Source: Streptomyces albiflavescens (lineage in GTDB: Bacteria > Actinomycetota > Actinomycetes > Streptomycetales > Streptomycetaceae). Taken from it: 64,000 bases of DNA. The notes under the pieces are model-generated. The model saw only the letters and a list, made by a program, of their open reading frames with translations, was not told where the DNA came from and did not search any database. Both the position numbers and the translations under genes were made by a program. The stretch is taken from contig NZ_BMMM01000017.1 of NCBI RefSeq assembly GCF_014645835.1, positions 174,157 to 238,156 of the forward strand, read 5' to 3'. The first letter of the stretch is position 1, and the number at the start of each line of letters is the position of its first letter. Below, piece after piece: positions 34,367-42,047 of this stretch.

Positions 34367-34600
34367 GGGGTTTCTGATGGATCTCCGTGGAAGAAGGAGC
34401 GGCGTTCGGTGCGTGCTCTCGGCGTGCCGGGCGGAAGCCCTCGATGGGGGTCCCCCCGCGCGAGCGAAGCCGAGCGTGGGGGAGGAGCTACTAGGGCTTT
34501 TGTCCGGTGCGGCGAGTGGGGGCACCTCCCACGCCCTTAAGGCAGTGGGGGAGCGTGCCGGGCGTCGCGACGCCGCGGAGATCCATCAGAAGCCCCCTAG
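34363..34600. mobile_element. Candidate 238-bp MITE with 25-bp terminal inverted repeats
   Basis: The left end 34363-34387 and right end 34576-34600 are inverted copies with one mismatch in 25 bp. Each outer end is CTAG, consistent with a CTAG target duplication as made by IS5-like elements. The interior has no gene; it contains a GGGGGTCCCCCC hairpin region and the perfect 14-bp palindrome GGCGTCGCGACGCC (34561-34574) next to the right arm. The element supplies TAG stop codons to the convergent genes on both sides. It could instead be a long-loop transcription terminator. Confidence 0.6.
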
Positions 34601-35418
34601 ATCCGCAGTTCCTGGGTGCAGCACTTCACGCTGCCGCCGCCCTTGAGGAGTTCGCTCAGGTCGATGCCGACGGGGTCGAAGCCGCGTTCCCGCAAGGGGT
34701 CGAACAGATCGGTCGCGGCCTGCGGAAGCAGCACGTGCAGGCCGTCCGAGACCGCGTTGAGGCCGAACACTGCGGCGTCCTCGTCGGTGGCGACCAGGGC
34801 GCCGGGGAACAGCCTGCGCAGCACCTCGCGGCTGCCGGGGGAGAACGCGGGCGGGTAGTACATGACCTCGTCCGCCGTGTCGTCCAGGACGGCGAGGGCC
34901 GTGTCCAGGTGGTAGTAGCGGGGGTCGACGAGATCCAGCCCGATCACCGGGCGGCCGAAGAACTCCTGGGCCTCGCCGTGCGAGAGAGGGCTCGCGCGAA
35001 AGCCGCGCCCCGCGAGCACGTACGACGCGGTGACCGCGAAGTCGCCCTCTCCCTCGTTGACGTGGAGCGGCTCGCGCACGTGCGCGAAGCCGTGCGCGCG
35101 GAACCACTCCAGATGCGCCGCCGCCTCCGGCTCGCGCTCGCGGTAGGCGAACCGGGCGCCGAGCACCCGGCCGTCCACGACGGTCGCGCCGTTCGCCGCG
35201 AAGACCATGTCCGGCAGGCCGGGGCGGGGGGTGAGCACCTCGACCGTGTGACCGAGCGAGCGGTAGCGGTCGCGCAGGCCCTCCCACTGGGCGACCGCGA
35301 GCGGCACGTCGACCGGCTTGGCGGGGTTCATCCAGGGGTTGATGGCGTACGTGACCTCGAAGTGTGCGGGTGGGCACATGAGATAGCGCCGGAGTGTGGC
35401 GCGGCGGGGAGGGTGCAA
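34597..35418 (-). CDS. ddaH: Dimethylarginine dimethylaminohydrolase (DDAH)
   Basis: 273 residues. Converts methylated arginines to citrulline and methylamines. The guanidine-modifying fold is seen in PDMVFAANGATVVDG, VNEGEGDF, YYHLDTALAVLDD (catalytic His) and GGGSVKCCTQEL with the nucleophilic Cys. The start is assigned to a TTG with AAGGAG at 6-nt spacing; an in-frame ATG 13 codons later would also keep the whole domain. Its stop codon falls inside the right end of the MITE candidate. Confidence 0.9.
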   Translation of the reverse strand: MHPPRRATLRRYLMCPPAHFEVTYAINPWMNPAKPVDVPLAVAQWEGLRDRYRSLGHTVEVLTPRPGLPDMVFAANGATVVDGRVLGARFAYREREPEAAAHLEWFRAHGFAHVREPLHVNEGEGDFAVTASYVLAGRGFRASPLSHGEAQEFFGRPVIGLDLVDPRYYHLDTALAVLDDTADEVMYYPPAFSPGSREVLRRLFPGALVATDEDAAVFGLNAVSDGLHVLLPQAATDLFDPLRERGFDPVGIDLSELLKGGGSVKCCTQELRI

Positions 35419-35528
35419 GGAGGGCTCCTTACGCAACCGCGGGGGCAGTTGATGCAGTTGATGCCCATGGTGCGACGCGAGGTGCCCTCCGGGCGGGAGG
35501 CGAATGGGTGGTGTTCGGGCGGCGGTTT

Positions 35529-35671
35529 CTTCGCCCCCTCCGCCCCGCCCCTACCCGTCCCGTACCCGGTGGCTGCGCCCCCGAAGGGGCGCGGGGAACT
35601 GCGCGACCAGCCCTCACCCGCCCGCCGCCGAAAGGCTGGTACGGGACGGGCAGGGGCGCAGGGGGCGAGAA
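35529..35671. repeat. Dispersed intergenic repeat, long inverted form
   Basis: Pyrimidine tract TTCGCCCCCTCCGCC..CCCGTCCCGTACC (35529-35567) faces a diverged inverse copy GGTACGGGACGGGCAGGGGC.. (35637-35671). Between them is the GGGGCGCGGGGAACTGCGCG module also found at 6-49 and 25123-25160. It sits between the ddaH start and the copper-responsive promoter. Confidence 0.65.
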
Positions 35672-35716
35672 CACGGGGCGTACCGGCCGCGGTCGAGCTG
35701 GACGCCGACGTGCGGG

Positions 35717-35735
35717 TACCCCTAGGGGGTATAGT
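35717..35735 (+). promoter_or_regulatory. CsoR-type copper operator overlapping -10 of copZ
   Basis: TACCCCTAGGGGGTA (35717-35731) matches the palindromic copper-repressor box (TACCCC/GGGGTA) and overlaps the -10 hexamer TATAGT (35730-35735). CsoR bound to DNA without copper would block polymerase; Cu(I) would release it. It is 76 bp upstream of the copZ start. Confidence 0.85.
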
Positions 35736-35810
35736 CTCGGTGTCGGCGAGAGGGCCGGATCATCTCCCTGCCGCCGATCGACCCACGCATTCCAGACCAA
35801 GGAAGAAGCC

Positions 35811-36113
35811 ATGACAGCCATGACCGATCAGACGAACTCCGGCTCCTGCTGCGGCTCCTGCGGGACGGGCACGGCGTCCGACGTCCAGATCCAGGAGGTC
35901 GGCGTCACGACCGTCTACAAGGTGTCCGGGATGACCTGCGGGCACTGCGAGAGTGCCGTCTCCCGGGAGATATCCGACCTGGACGGCGTCACTGCGGTCA
36001 CGGCCGTCGCCAAGACCGGCGAGGTCACTGTCACCTCCGCTGCGCCGCTCGGCGAGGAGGCCGTCCGGTCCGCCGTCGACGAGGCCGGTTACGACCTCGT
36101 CGGCAAGGCCTGA
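35811..36113 (+). CDS. copZ: Copper chaperone CopZ (heavy-metal-associated domain)
   Basis: 100 residues. The ferredoxin-like HMA domain has the Cu(I) site MTCGHCES near residues 47-54, and an N-terminal Cys cluster (SCCGSCG) that could bind extra copper. It normally hands copper to a P1B ATPase; here only a C-terminal remnant of such an ATPase follows. The ATG has AAGGAAGAAG immediately upstream. It is probably induced by copper through the CsoR box. Confidence 0.94.
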   Translation: MTAMTDQTNSGSCCGSCGTGTASDVQIQEVGVTTVYKVSGMTCGHCESAVSREISDLDGVTAVTAVAKTGEVTVTSAAPLGEEAVRSAVDEAGYDLVGKA

Positions 36114-36129
36114 CCGGTCCTTTGGGGCT

Positions 36130-36228
36130 CAGGCCCCGACACCACGCGCATTCCCTCTCCGCGCCGCGATGGCCTTCTCCTCGGTCTTCGTCGTCACCAA
36201 CAGCCTGCGACTGCGTCGCCTCGGGTAG
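36130..36228 (+). pseudogene. C-terminal remnant of copper-exporting P-type ATPase (copA)
   Basis: The frame ends AFPLRAAMAFSSVFVVTNSLRLRRLG then TAG. AAMAFSSVFVVTNSLRLRR is the invariant last helix of CopA-type Cu(I) ATPases. Nothing upstream encodes the phosphorylation, ATP-binding or CPC motifs, so more than 95% of the gene has been lost. Its position directly after copZ is the standard place for copA. Confidence 0.8.
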
Positions 36229-36378
36229 CCCGTGCGGCAACATCCGATCAGAGGCGCCCGGTCACCGGCCGGGGCCCCGCCGGTTCTCAGGGCGATGACA
36301 GTCCGCGGCCACCGTCTTGAACACGGTCGATGCCGCTTCCGTACAGTCGAAGGACAGCGATTCCTGGGCGGAGGTCCC

Positions 36379-36849
36379 ATGGTGACCACGAGCCGACACG
36401 AACGGACAGAAGGTGCCTTCGGGCACCTGCTGCTCGTCGTCGTGCTCGCGCTCGGTGTCTTCCTCATGCACACGCTGGGCCATTCGGACTGCTGCTCTCC
36501 GGCATCGGCAACCAGCTCGTCGTCGCACACGTCGCCCATGGCGCTGGACACGGCTCCCCAGGCGGGCGCAGACCTCCATGCCGAGGCCTCCGCCTTCATC
36601 GAGTGGGTCTCTTGGGACAAGCCCGGACAGGCGACGACACCGCACACGCCCCTCATGCCGATGGACGTCCTGTCGCTGTGCGTGGCTGTGCTGCTCAGCG
36701 CCTGGGTGCTCACCGCGCTGGTGCGCTCCGCGCTGGCCCGCCGCGCCTACTGGACGGCGGCCTCGCTCCTCCGCGGACCTGTGGTGGTGCGCCCCAACCC
36801 TCCGCCCCGCACTCCTGATCTCACTCAGCTGTCGGTTCTTCGTCTGTAG
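36379..36849 (+). CDS. Membrane protein, DUF6153-like
   Basis: 156 residues. N-terminal hydrophobic helix FGHLLLVVVLALGVFLMHTLGHSDCC with the MHTLGH signature, a Ser-rich linker, a second helix VLSLCVAVLLSAWVLTALV, and a C-terminal LTQLSVLRL. Paralogue of 3724-4215. The ATG has GGAGG 6 nt upstream. Both copies are next to copper genes, so a copper-linked role is likely but unproven. Confidence 0.78.
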   Translation: MVTTSRHERTEGAFGHLLLVVVLALGVFLMHTLGHSDCCSPASATSSSSHTSPMALDTAPQAGADLHAEASAFIEWVSWDKPGQATTPHTPLMPMDVLSLCVAVLLSAWVLTALVRSALARRAYWTAASLLRGPVVVRPNPPPRTPDLTQLSVLRL

Positions 36850-36941
36850 GCCGCCGCGCCTCGCGGATTCGCCCTGCGCGAGTCCGCCCGCCCGACGTGC
36901 CCAGAACAGACCGAAAACCGAACCACGAGGTGAGATCACGC

Positions 36942-37598
36942 ATGACCGCCTTCACGCGCACTCTGCGCCGGACGTCCGCCCGCCGTACAGCGGCGGCCGG
37001 CATCGTCGCGGCGGGAGCGCTGCTGCTCTCCGCCTGCGGCGACAACAAGGACGACGGCATGAGCGGCATGGACCACGGCAGCGGCTCCAGCTCGGCAGCA
37101 GCGACCGCCCAGGCCGGCAACACCGCTCCCGCCGCGGACTACAACGACGCCGACGTCACCTTCTCGCAGATGATGATCCCGCATCACAAGCAGGCGGTGG
37201 AGATGGCCGAGCTGGCAGACGGCCGCGCTTCCGACCCGGACCTCAAGGACATCGCAGCGAAGATCAAGAAGGCCCAGGACCCCGAGATCAACACGATGAC
37301 GGGCTGGCTGCAGTCCTGGGGCAAGCCGACTGCCACGGGTGACATGCCCGGAATGAACATGGGCAACGACGGCATGATGTCGGACAAGGACATGAAGGAA
37401 CTCAAGTCCATGAAGGGCACCGAGTTCGACAAGATGTTCGCGCAGATGATGATCCAGCACCACGAGGGCGCGATCACCATGGCCAAGGACGAGCAGAAGA
37501 AGGGCAAGAACGCCGACGCCACGAAGATGGCCGGCGGCATCGTCACGAGCCAGTCCGCAGAGGTCAAGCAGCTGCAGAGCATCCTCGACCGGCTCTGA
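36942..37598 (+). CDS. DUF305 lipoprotein, possible copper-binding
   Basis: 218 residues. Signal peptide with lipobox LLLSAC (C near residue 28), a Met/His/Asp region (DGMSGMDHGSG), then a DUF305 four-helix bundle with paired motifs QMMIPHHKQAVEMAE and QMMIQHHEGAITMAK, and a Met-rich linker (MPGMNMGNDGMMS). DUF305 proteins commonly adjoin copper export genes and their His/Met sites suggest metal binding. GAGGTGA precedes the ATG. Probably the end of the copper operon, followed by an inverted repeat. Confidence 0.9.
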   Translation: MTAFTRTLRRTSARRTAAAGIVAAGALLLSACGDNKDDGMSGMDHGSGSSSAAATAQAGNTAPAADYNDADVTFSQMMIPHHKQAVEMAELADGRASDPDLKDIAAKIKKAQDPEINTMTGWLQSWGKPTATGDMPGMNMGNDGMMSDKDMKELKSMKGTEFDKMFAQMMIQHHEGAITMAKDEQKKGKNADATKMAGGIVTSQSAEVKQLQSILDRL

Positions 37599-37613
37599 GC
37601 CGCATCACCGCTC

Positions 37614-37655
37614 ACCGCCCGGGCAGGGAGGCTCTCGCCGCCCCGCCCGGGCGGT
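37614..37655 (+). terminator. 11-bp inverted repeat after DUF305 gene
   Basis: ACCGCCCGGGC (37614-37624) pairs perfectly with GCCCGGGCGGT (37645-37655) across 20 nt, 16 bp past the stop. Fits a terminator. The stretch 37656-37948 that follows holds no supported gene. Confidence 0.65.
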
Positions 37656-37948
37656 CGTGCGCCGTGCCACGCCGACCGCATCCTCATCCGCGACGGCCGT
37701 CACCCAGCAGGCCGCCCAATCCGCAATCGGACGGCCTCCGAACAGGGGCAGAGCCGGGTTCATCACGCTGCATCACTGTCTGTCACGGCTGCCTCCCCGA
37801 AGCAGGGGCCCACCCTCCTGTCGGATGGGCCACCCGGCCCCTGCCATGAACCTCATGGGCAGGTGGAGTCTGGCAGCAGGCACTCGGTGAGCGGCCGGCC
37901 GCAGGCCAGATCCCCGAGCCCAGTCCTTCGATTCGGGAAGGGGTCGTC

Positions 37949-38239
37949 ATGATGTTCTGGTACGACCACGGAATGAGCGGCTGGGGCTGGTTCGGAGCCT
38001 CCCTCGGAATGATCGTGTTCTGGGGACTGATCATCACCGTCTCTGTGCTCCTGTACCGCGCGTTCACCCGGTCCGACACAGCCGGCTCCGTCTCCGCCGG
38101 GACCTGGACGCCGTCGGCGCAGACCTCCCCGGAGCAGTTGCTCGCCGAGCGGTTCGCCCGCGGGGAGATCGACGAGGAGGAGTACCAGCGGCGCCTGCGC
38201 GTACTGCGTTCCCACGGCGCCGATCTCACCAAGCATTAG
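37949..38239 (+). CDS. SHOCT-domain small membrane protein
   Basis: 96 residues. One membrane helix (SLGMIVFWGLIITVSVLLY) and a C-terminal SHOCT motif (EQLLAERFARGEIDEEEYQRRL). SHOCT is a short oligomerisation-type helix pair. GGAAGGGG precedes the ATG. It is the first of five same-strand genes leading to the cytochrome b and cupredoxin. Confidence 0.85.
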   Translation: MMFWYDHGMSGWGWFGASLGMIVFWGLIITVSVLLYRAFTRSDTAGSVSAGTWTPSAQTSPEQLLAERFARGEIDEEEYQRRLRVLRSHGADLTKH

Positions 38240-38256
38240 CGCATCAGGGGGCCGCC

Positions 38257-38838
38257 ATGCGCAGAACCCCGGCCCTCAGGAGATGGCCCGAAGTGGGAGC
38301 TTCGACAGCCGCCCTCATGGCTGCCCTCCTGATCCCCGTCGCCGCCCCCGGGTCCGCCTGGGCACACGGGGAGGAGAGCGACCAGTCGGCGGTGCTCACC
38401 GAGCAGGCGGTCGCACTGATCGCCAATGGGGCCGCCGAAGACCAGGTCGCCGAACGCATCGAGGATGCCCTGATGGCCCCGCACAAAGAGGGCGTCACCC
38501 TGGCCAAGGTGCGCGAGGCGCAGGCACTGGTCGAGCGCCCGGGTTACAGCGAGGCCACCAGCCGCCAGGTGAAGGTGCTGTTGCTGGCCTCGCTCGGAGG
38601 CAAGCTGCCCTCCGCTCCCCAAGCGGGGCGTCCCGCGACTGCTGAGGAGACCGGCACGACTGTCGTGCTTGACGAGTTGCGCCTGCCCCGCGGTATCTCC
38701 GACGGTGGGGACGCCGTGCTCGTGGGCCTCGGAGCCGCGGCCCTCGGCGGCGGCCTGTGGCTCTCGCACCGCCTGCGCCCGCCCCACACCATCCGCCGGC
38801 TCGAGCACCGCGACCGCGGGCACCGGGAGGCGTCATGA
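38257..38838 (+). CDS. Exported protein with C-terminal anchor
   Basis: 193 residues. A signal peptide ends at AWAHGEESDQ. The external domain is helical and charged, without motifs I recognise. A C-terminal hydrophobic segment (AVLVGLGAAALGGGLWLSHRL) is followed by a basic cytosolic tail. It overlaps the cytochrome b start by 4 bp (ATGA), so it is probably a subunit or assembly partner of the cytochrome. Confidence 0.75.
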   Translation: MRRTPALRRWPEVGASTAALMAALLIPVAAPGSAWAHGEESDQSAVLTEQAVALIANGAAEDQVAERIEDALMAPHKEGVTLAKVREAQALVERPGYSEATSRQVKVLLLASLGGKLPSAPQAGRPATAEETGTTVVLDELRLPRGISDGGDAVLVGLGAAALGGGLWLSHRLRPPHTIRRLEHRDRGHREAS

Positions 38839-39926
38839 CCACGCACCGGCCTGAGCCGGCCGACGGCGTCAGCCCTGACACCACTCCCCAGGTGCACCGC
38901 CCCGGCCGGCTCCGACGTGCCGTCGACGCCGTCGACGAACGCATGGGCATCAAGGCCCTGGCCTATCCGGTGCCCGAGCACGCCAACAACCTCACCTGGA
39001 GTCTGGGCGGTCTGACCGTCGTCTCCTTCGTGACGCTGCTGGTCACCGGCATCTACATGGCGCAGTTCTACTCGCCCGCACCCGAGGTCGCCAACCAGTC
39101 CGTCCGCGATCTCGTCACGAGAGTCTGGCTGGGCGGCTTCGCTCGCGGCCTGCATTACTGGGCCGCGCAGGCGATGTTCGTCTTCGCCCTGCTCCACCTG
39201 CTGCGGGTGTTCTTCCACGCCTCGTACAAGAAACCGCGCGAGGGCAACTGGATCATCGGCAGCGCCATGTTCCTGCTCACCTTCCTCGCCGTGTTCACCG
39301 GCACCGTCATCAAGTGGGATCAGGAAGGCTACGAGGCACTGGCGCACAACGTGGAAGTCGCCAAACTCCTGGGCGGCCTCGGAGTCTGGTTCACGCCCGA
39401 GCTCACCGACCGGGTGCCGATCGTGCTGCGCCTGTACGTCGCGCACGCCGTCATCGTCCCCGGTCTGATCCTCCTGCTGTTCGTGTGGCACGCGCTGCTC
39501 GTCAAACGGCACAAGATCTCACCACACCCTGCCATCCCGGATCCGAAGGAGGAGGTGGCCGAGCCGTTCACCGCACACCTGAAGCGGGTGGGCGCCTTTG
39601 GTCTGGTCCTCTTGGGCGTCCTGACGCTGCTGGCGGTGCTGGTGCCGCCGGTGCTCGGACCGACCCCCGTGGAGGGCATCGAGATCACCCGGCCGCTCTG
39701 GATGTTCTGGTGGTTCTTCCCCATGGAGGAGTGGTTCGGCGTCGCGTCGATCGCCTACGTGATCGTGGCTGTCTTCGGGCTGATCTTCCTGGTGCCGTTC
39801 CTCGACCGGAGTCCGCATCGGCTGTGGCGCGAGCGCAAGGGCGCCATGGCGGCTGCCGCAGTGTTGCTGCTGGGCCTCATCGCTGTCACGGTCGAGGTGT
39901 GGGTGAACAACCCGAAGGGGCACTGA
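38835..39926 (+). CDS. Orphan cytochrome b (b6/bc1-type)
   Basis: 363 residues, about eight helices. Four haem-ligand His form two pairs: H107 and H121 (14 apart) and H204 and H219 (15 apart). The +15 spacing in helix D is the b6f/Gram-positive pattern. The Qo-site PEWY is not intact: the matching region reads RPLWMFWWFFPMEEW. No Rieske protein or cytochrome c gene adjoins it, so electrons likely reach another acceptor. It is translationally coupled on both sides (ATGA with the upstream gene, TGATG with the downstream one). Confidence 0.88.
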   Translation: MTTHRPEPADGVSPDTTPQVHRPGRLRRAVDAVDERMGIKALAYPVPEHANNLTWSLGGLTVVSFVTLLVTGIYMAQFYSPAPEVANQSVRDLVTRVWLGGFARGLHYWAAQAMFVFALLHLLRVFFHASYKKPREGNWIIGSAMFLLTFLAVFTGTVIKWDQEGYEALAHNVEVAKLLGGLGVWFTPELTDRVPIVLRLYVAHAVIVPGLILLLFVWHALLVKRHKISPHPAIPDPKEEVAEPFTAHLKRVGAFGLVLLGVLTLLAVLVPPVLGPTPVEGIEITRPLWMFWWFFPMEEWFGVASIAYVIVAVFGLIFLVPFLDRSPHRLWRERKGAMAAAAVLLLGLIAVTVEVWVNNPKGH

Positions 39927-40246
39927 TGAACGCCTCCAGCCCTCCCCGTCGCCCGGACGGTCTCGACGTCCGCCGCGCACAGCGCTGGTTCTGGTCCCTG
40001 ACCGTCGTCGCCGTACTCGCCATGGGCGCGCTCTACCAGGGACTGCGCTCGGCGCCCGGGCCCGGCACCGGAGTTCTCGTCCTCGTCAGTGCACTGGTCC
40101 TGGCCGCCTCAGCCGTCCAGGCGGCCCGCATCCTGACCGTGCTCACGGGGCCCCCTCGACTGCCCCGGCACCTGAGGCTGCGCCCGCCCGGGCGTCGTAC
40201 GACCGCAGTTCACACCTCCGCAGCCCGCCCACCGAAGGAGGAATGA
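39926..40246 (+). CDS. Small membrane partner of cytochrome b
   Basis: 106 residues with two hydrophobic helices (WFWSLTVVAVLAMGALYQGL and GTGVLVLVSALVLAASAVQ) and a basic tail. Start and the cytochrome b stop overlap by one base (TGATG). No family recognised. Tight coupling suggests a small subunit of the cytochrome b complex. Confidence 0.72.
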   Translation: MNASSPPRRPDGLDVRRAQRWFWSLTVVAVLAMGALYQGLRSAPGPGTGVLVLVSALVLAASAVQAARILTVLTGPPRLPRHLRLRPPGRRTTAVHTSAARPPKEE

Positions 40247-40418
40247 CCGTGCACAACGACGCAGCGCACCAGGTGTGCTCCGGCCGCGGGACCGGCCCGA
40301 GAAGCGCACTACCGCTGCGTTGGCCCCTCGCGCCGTCCCTGCCCCCCAACCGGCCGATCTCGACACCGGGGAGCCCCTTGGCGCGCCGCCTGATTCCGTG
40401 GCAAAGGAACCTGCTGCC

Positions 40419-40811
40419 ATGTCCTCTTCTCTTCACCGCCGACGCGCCACCTGCCTGGTGCTCGCGGCAGCCGCGGCCCTGCTGCCGGTGACCGCCTGCT
40501 CCGGCGGAAACGGCAACGCCTCCTCAGTAACGTCCACGGCCTCCAGCGCCCCCTCTCCCGCAGCACAGATCACGATGAAGAACTTCGCCTTCGATCCGGC
40601 CACCATCACTGTCAAGCCGAGCCAGAAGGTCACCGTGGTCAACAAGGACGCTGTCGCACACACCGTGACGGCGACGGAAGGCAAGGCATTCGACACCGGG
40701 AACATCGACGGCGGAAAGTCCGGAACCTTCACGGCCCCCTCCAAGAGCGGCAGTTACCGCTTTGTGTGCACCTACCACTCGAACATGAAAGGGACACTGA
40801 TCGTGCGTTGA
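40419..40811 (+). CDS. Cupredoxin-domain lipoprotein (blue copper)
   Basis: 130 residues. Lipobox LPVTAC (C27), a short Ser/Thr linker, then a plastocyanin-like domain beginning ITMKNFAFDPATITVKPSQ. The type 1 copper ligands are the His in VAHTVT and C, H and M in FVCTYHSNMKG. It is anchored outside the membrane and is a plausible electron acceptor or donor for the adjacent cytochrome b. AAAGGA is 10 nt before the ATG. The 172-bp gap to the preceding gene holds no other supported gene. Confidence 0.9.
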   Translation: MSSSLHRRRATCLVLAAAAALLPVTACSGGNGNASSVTSTASSAPSPAAQITMKNFAFDPATITVKPSQKVTVVNKDAVAHTVTATEGKAFDTGNIDGGKSGTFTAPSKSGSYRFVCTYHSNMKGTLIVR

Positions 40812-40835
40812 AGGATCGCTGTCCCAATCCGCAGC

Positions 40836-41831
40836 TCATGTGACGGTGAGGACGTCACGCACAGGGCGGCGCGGTGTGGCAGGGCCCTGAGGGCCGTATC
40901 CCAGGCGGAGCACCATCTGCACCTGCCCCGTGCCGGAAACCGGGTCCTGCGTGAGGCTGCGCAGGTCACGGCTTTCCAGGGCGTGAGAGGTCAAGGAGGT
41001 GGCCAGGTCGGCCAGGGTCGCGCCGAGCAGTACCCGCTCCAGGGCCTGTCCCGCCCGAAGCCAGTCGGCCGGCTCGTCCCCGCGGGTGCTCAGCAGCGCC
41101 AGCTGAGGGACGTACTCGAAGGCGGTGGCCCCTCGGTCGGTCGTCGGCCTGCGGCCGGCGAAGTCCCGCCAGGGCGCCTTGCCGCCGGACTTGCGCGGTC
41201 CGAAAGCGTACTCCGGCACGCCGTCCACGGCCGTGTCCGCGTCCGCGCCGAGCCGGGTCCAGCGCTCCAGCTCCTCCCGGGCAGCCGGGTCCAGAACGTC
41301 CCGACATTCGGCGTCGTACACCAGTTCCAGCAGGAAATCCGCGTGCCACGGGTGGGCGAAGGCCAGCTCAGCCCCCTCGCGTTCGGCCGCCTCTTGCAGG
41401 GTCTCCCGCACCGGCTGGGGAATTTCCAGCTCGGCGAACGGATAACGGCTGGTGTGGCGCCGCCGGATGGCCGGGTACAGCCTCGACAGCTCGGCATCCG
41501 GAGCCGCGTCGGCGCCGCCCGGCCAGAGGCGGACGGCGGCCAGCAGCTGAGGGTCGTCGGCATCCGGAACCAGCCGGGCCTCGGGGACGAGTCCGAGGTG
41601 TGCGGCGCCCACGCGCAGGTTGAACAAGGCCGCGCCACAGCCGATGTGCAGCGCCCGGTGGTCGGGATCCGTACGAGGCATGGCCCGCTCCAGATCCGCG
41701 CGCAGGTGCAGGACACCATCAGCCGTCATGTAGTGAAACGACCAGGGCTGGGCGTTGTGCATCGAGGGAGCGAGGACCGCATCGGCAACGAGCGCAGTCA
41801 CCGTCCGGTCGTCGAACTGTCGCACAGACAT
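40836..41831 (-). CDS. Acg-type nitroreductase family protein
   Basis: 331 residues. SMHNAQPWSF near residue 23 and the repeated nitroreductase half-folds are typical of the Acg family (flavin sequestering, hypoxia/dormancy-linked in mycobacteria). RRRHTSRYPF and a C-terminal QMVLRLGYGPQGPATPRRPV match the family. GAGGAGG is 6 nt before the ATG. It is convergent with the cupredoxin gene. A strong palindrome resembling a CsoR box lies 45 bp upstream. Confidence 0.85.
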   Translation of the reverse strand: MSVRQFDDRTVTALVADAVLAPSMHNAQPWSFHYMTADGVLHLRADLERAMPRTDPDHRALHIGCGAALFNLRVGAAHLGLVPEARLVPDADDPQLLAAVRLWPGGADAAPDAELSRLYPAIRRRHTSRYPFAELEIPQPVRETLQEAAEREGAELAFAHPWHADFLLELVYDAECRDVLDPAAREELERWTRLGADADTAVDGVPEYAFGPRKSGGKAPWRDFAGRRPTTDRGATAFEYVPQLALLSTRGDEPADWLRAGQALERVLLGATLADLATSLTSHALESRDLRSLTQDPVSGTGQVQMVLRLGYGPQGPATPRRPVRDVLTVT

Positions 41832-41875
41832 GGGACGCCTCCTCGTGCGCGGGCAGCCAGATTCAGCCTGTCTAT

Positions 41876-41899
41876 GCGGTACCCGTAGGCGGGTACCGC
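41876..41899. promoter_or_regulatory. 10-bp-arm palindrome upstream of nitroreductase
   Basis: GCGGTACCCG (41876-41885) and CGGGTACCGC (41890-41899) are perfect arms around TAGG. The inner part GTACCC..GGGTAC resembles the copper box at 35717 (TACCCC..GGGGTA) with one base more in the centre. It may be a CsoR-related operator, or a site for another regulator. Confidence 0.5.
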
Positions 41900-42047
41900 C
41901 GCACGACGGACCCGCGGAAAAGCTCGAACGAGCGATTCGTTCATTGGTACCGGCGGCCGCGGAGGCGCCATTCCCCGGTACCAGGGCGACTCCGGAGCAC
42001 GGGCGACACCATTCCGTCGGTTCCCCAAGCCCCCCGTAGCGCCCGCC

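Noticed and set aside
37656..37948. Short overlapping frames in the gap before the SHOCT gene
   Set aside because: None has a start, ribosome site or recognisable product.
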